NCBI RefSeq assembly: GCF_038022665.1
Contig: NZ_CP150629.1
Coordinates: 1,532,480-1,596,479 of the forward strand
DNA: 64,000 nt
Reading direction: 5' to 3'
Origin: Methanolobus sp. WCC4
Lineage (GTDB): Archaea; Halobacteriota; Methanosarcinia; Methanosarcinales; Methanosarcinaceae
Positions 63,224 to 64,000 of the stretch are shown here, piece by piece (within the stretch, counting starts at the first letter, position 1; every line of letters starts with the position of its first letter). The notes below the pieces were generated by a model. The model had not been told where the DNA came from and made no database searches. It saw only the letters and a program-made list of their open reading frames with translations. Made by a program: the position numbers and the translations under genes.

Positions 63224-64000
63224 TTAATCAGAAGAAATATGGTTCTCAAGGATTTTACATATCTTCTTGCTAGCATCGCCTTTTCCATATATCGTTTTGT
63301 CACCATCATCCCCTTCAAAAAAGTTTATTGCGCTCAGTATTTTGCTATGATTGAATCCAACAAGTATGTTGCTTCCAGCTTCAACTGTCTCGATCCACTC
63401 CGTATTATCGCGTAAAGTGATGCATGGAACATTTAGAATGTAAGCTTCTTTTTGGATACCACCAGAATCAGTAACTATCTTCTTAGATTTTGACATTAGT
63501 TTCAACATGTCGAAATAACCTAGTGGGGGGATAAATCTGATACTTGTATTGTACTTATCTAACAGATTGCATGCTTCCAGTGATTTTTTCGTTCTTGGGT
63601 GTAATGGTAGTATTATTTCGGTGTTGGATTCTGCAAGCGCTTTCATTATATTATTCAATTTATCAAGATTATCTGTATTAGAAGCGCGGTGCACAGTTGC
63701 TACAATATAGTCTTTCTCATTCAAGTTTAAGTCTTTAAGGATAGTTGATTTTCTTTCTGCTAATTTCAGGTTATTCTTCACAGCTTCAACCATGAGGTCT
63801 CCAACATTGTGGACATTTTCAATTACCCCTTCATAAGCTAAATTTTCAATTGCAGTTTGGGATGGACTCAGCAATATTTGCGATAAGTGATCAGTTACTA
63901 CTCTATTAATCTCTTCCGGCATGCTTCTGTCGAAAGAACGAAGTCCGGCTTCTACATGAGCAATATTCACATCTATTTTTGAAGCTGCAATGGCACCTGC
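63224..64000 (-). CDS. wecB: UDP-N-acetylglucosamine 2-epimerase, C-terminal part (cut by window end)
   Basis: This non-hydrolysing epimerase makes UDP-N-acetylmannosamine for surface polysaccharide. The frame is open to the window end, where it still reads AGAIAASKIDVNIAHVEAGLRS, the normal interior of the family, so the N-terminus lies outside. Visible blocks are HVEAGLRSFDRSMPEEINR, VHRASNTDN and TDSGGIQKEA with the catalytic region, then the C-terminal helix. The GTG at 63970 is internal. The DUF1616 gene follows on the same strand after 91 bases. Confidence 0.93.
   Translation of the reverse strand, partial: AGAIAASKIDVNIAHVEAGLRSFDRSMPEEINRVVTDHLSQILLSPSQTAIENLAYEGVIENVHNVGDLMVEAVKNNLKLAERKSTILKDLNLNEKDYIVATVHRASNTDNLDKLNNIMKALAESNTEIILPLHPRTKKSLEACNLLDKYNTSIRFIPPLGYFDMLKLMSKSKKIVTDSGGIQKEAYILNVPCITLRDNTEWIETVEAGSNILVGFNHSKILSAINFFEGDDGDKTIYGKGDASKKICKILENHISSD

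Overview
The window is a stretch of a methanogenic archaeon's chromosome, most likely a methylotrophic member of the Methanosarcinaceae (Methanolobus or Methanococcoides type). The evidence is a Methanosarcina-type S-layer protein with two tandem S-layer repeats, archaeal LonB and TldD/PmbA proteases, PGF-CTERM and PEF-CTERM surface-sorting tails, a Na,K-ATPase-like P-type pump, many PAS-domain histidine kinases, archaeal tRNA genes, and promoters with archaeal TATA boxes and GGAGG/GGTGAT ribosome sites. I see no transposon, integrase, CRISPR array, rRNA or phage gene. The genus is inference.

Layout. 0-14 kb is mixed housekeeping: the end of homoserine dehydrogenase, ATP-dependent DNA ligase, a degenerate cupredoxin lipoprotein, a PflX-like radical SAM protein, a PAP2 membrane phosphatase, an MFS transporter, a kinase/response-regulator pair whose kinase has lost its sensor half, then the proteolysis block pmbA-tldD-lonB. 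At 14.05-14.34 kb are three tRNA genes (Val, Phe, Gly) followed by a 42-residue Cys-rich membrane peptide and a MATE transporter. 16-21 kb is a surface region: an interrupted secreted peptide, two related secreted proteins with Gly/His tails, and the S-layer protein.

21.4-35.5 kb is one long minus-strand gene string with several overlapping start and stop codons. It combines glycogen or alpha-glucan turnover (glycogen synthase-like transferase, a second glycosyltransferase, GalT, two GH57 proteins, a GH15 glucoamylase and an amylo-1,6-glucosidase) with ion and osmotic proteins (CorA, MscS, DUF432), a V4R sensor protein and a small winged-helix protein. It is the most distinctive gene cluster here.

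35.7-47.3 kb holds a CNNM protein, a coiled-coil repeat protein, a second MscS, the Na,K-ATPase-like pump, MarC, a 1312-residue multi-PAS kinase and a peroxiredoxin with an added coiled coil. 47.3-59.9 kb holds thiC, small proteins, topoisomerase I, a nitroreductase, the branched-chain amino acid operon leuA/cimA-ilvB-ilvN-ilvC and an M42 aminopeptidase. 60-64 kb opens a cell-surface or polysaccharide locus: a PEF-CTERM protein, a DUF1616 membrane protein and a UDP-GlcNAc 2-epimerase cut by the window end.

The main unexplained signals are two candidate small RNAs, about 41.99-42.11 kb and 53.13-53.25 kb. They share the 12-base element TCTACTACCTCC, which contains an anti-Shine-Dalgarno core, and each has its own TATA box and strong stems. 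Next come a leuA/cimA gene whose essential N-terminus is encoded but has no ATG, GTG or TTG start, and a kinase that appears to start at CTG behind a strong ribosome site.
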